Positions 63,998 through 64,000 of a stretch of DNA of 64,000 nt are shown here, piece after piece. Both the position numbers and the translations under genes were made by a program. Below the pieces are notes generated by a model. That model did not search any database. It was not told the origin of the DNA and was given only the letters and a program-made list of their open reading frames with translations. Source of the stretch: Flavobacterium degerlachei (GTDB lineage Bacteria; Bacteroidota; Bacteroidia; Flavobacteriales; Flavobacteriaceae); NCBI RefSeq assembly GCF_900106645.1, contig NZ_FNMV01000001.1, positions 186,001 to 250,000 on the forward strand. The letters run 5' to 3'. The stretch's first letter is position 1. Every line of letters begins with the position of its first letter.

Positions 63998-64000
63998 GGA

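Noticed and set aside
1..64000. tRNA or rRNA genes
   Set aside because: No cloverleaf-like sequence with a TTCGA arm and CCA end, and no rRNA signature, was recognised in any gap; this is by eye only and not a covariance search.

Overview
The window looks like a chromosomal segment of a Flavobacterium-type bacterium (phylum Bacteroidota). The evidence is low G+C, several SusC/SusD and TonB-dependent receptors, the gliding lipoprotein gene gldH, a bacteroidotal lycopene cyclase, and many genes preceded by the Bacteroidota -7 promoter box TAnnTTTG, in a few cases with a -33 TTTG about 20 bases upstream. No tRNA, rRNA, CRISPR array, transposase or prophage was recognised. The left edge cuts a gene.

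Layout. 1-4000: two tandem M13 zinc metallopeptidases, the first truncated by the edge. 4100-7400: a SCO1-like copper protein and a ferrous-iron uptake operon (feoA, feoB and a 41-residue Cys-rich membrane protein). 8000-14050: a TonB receptor, a YfiR-like periplasmic protein and a CHASE8/HAMP/multi-PAS sensor with no output domain. 14070-19520: a small secreted protein, a DtxR-family metalloregulator, an Nramp transporter fused to a universal stress protein domain, and a divergent TonB receptor whose shared promoter region carries DtxR-like operator symmetry. 19520-24830: repeat-rich accessory stretch with a thioredoxin-like protein, lycopene cyclase, a bacilliredoxin, an orphan coiled-coil protein and a DUF6503-like lipoprotein. 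24835-36850: tRNA hydroxylase TrhO, an orphan susCD pair bounded by identical terminators, the ricT-gldH-PBP1A cluster and a two-subunit CoA transferase. 36970-42100: a small response regulator, a REC-PAS-HisKA protein without an ATPase domain, a fused oligopeptide ABC ATPase, a DEDDy exonuclease, Ogt and a cytochrome c lipoprotein.

42190-55040 is a heme biosynthesis region: hemB, hemF, hemE, hemD, hemC and hemA on the minus strand; then, on the plus strand, an AraC regulator, hemH, a MATE transporter and hemJ. With HemF, HemJ and HemH present, the route from glutamyl-tRNA to protoheme is covered except for hemL, which is not in the window. The operon is interrupted by an AlbA/AAA_4-type gene, a small unknown gene and a GxxExxY gene bounded by inverted repeats. 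55045-64000: an NtrY-like histidine kinase, an enoyl-CoA hydratase, an HD hydrolase, an acyl-ACP desaturase with a PlsC acyltransferase, rnpA, an S41 protease, a double-OmpA protein and a GNAT acetyltransferase.

The most unusual signals are non-coding. (1) A dispersed intergenic repeat of about 80-130 bp has at least five copies here, with conserved ends but inner hairpin stems that differ in sequence and remain self-complementary. (2) A 235-bp tandem repeat lies upstream of the thioredoxin-like gene, with 180-bp cores ending in inverted repeats. (3) The GxxExxY gene is bounded by inverted repeats. (4) 10-bp tandem repeats abut the hemF promoter. (5) The overlapping divergent Nramp/TonB-receptor promoters carry operator-like symmetry.
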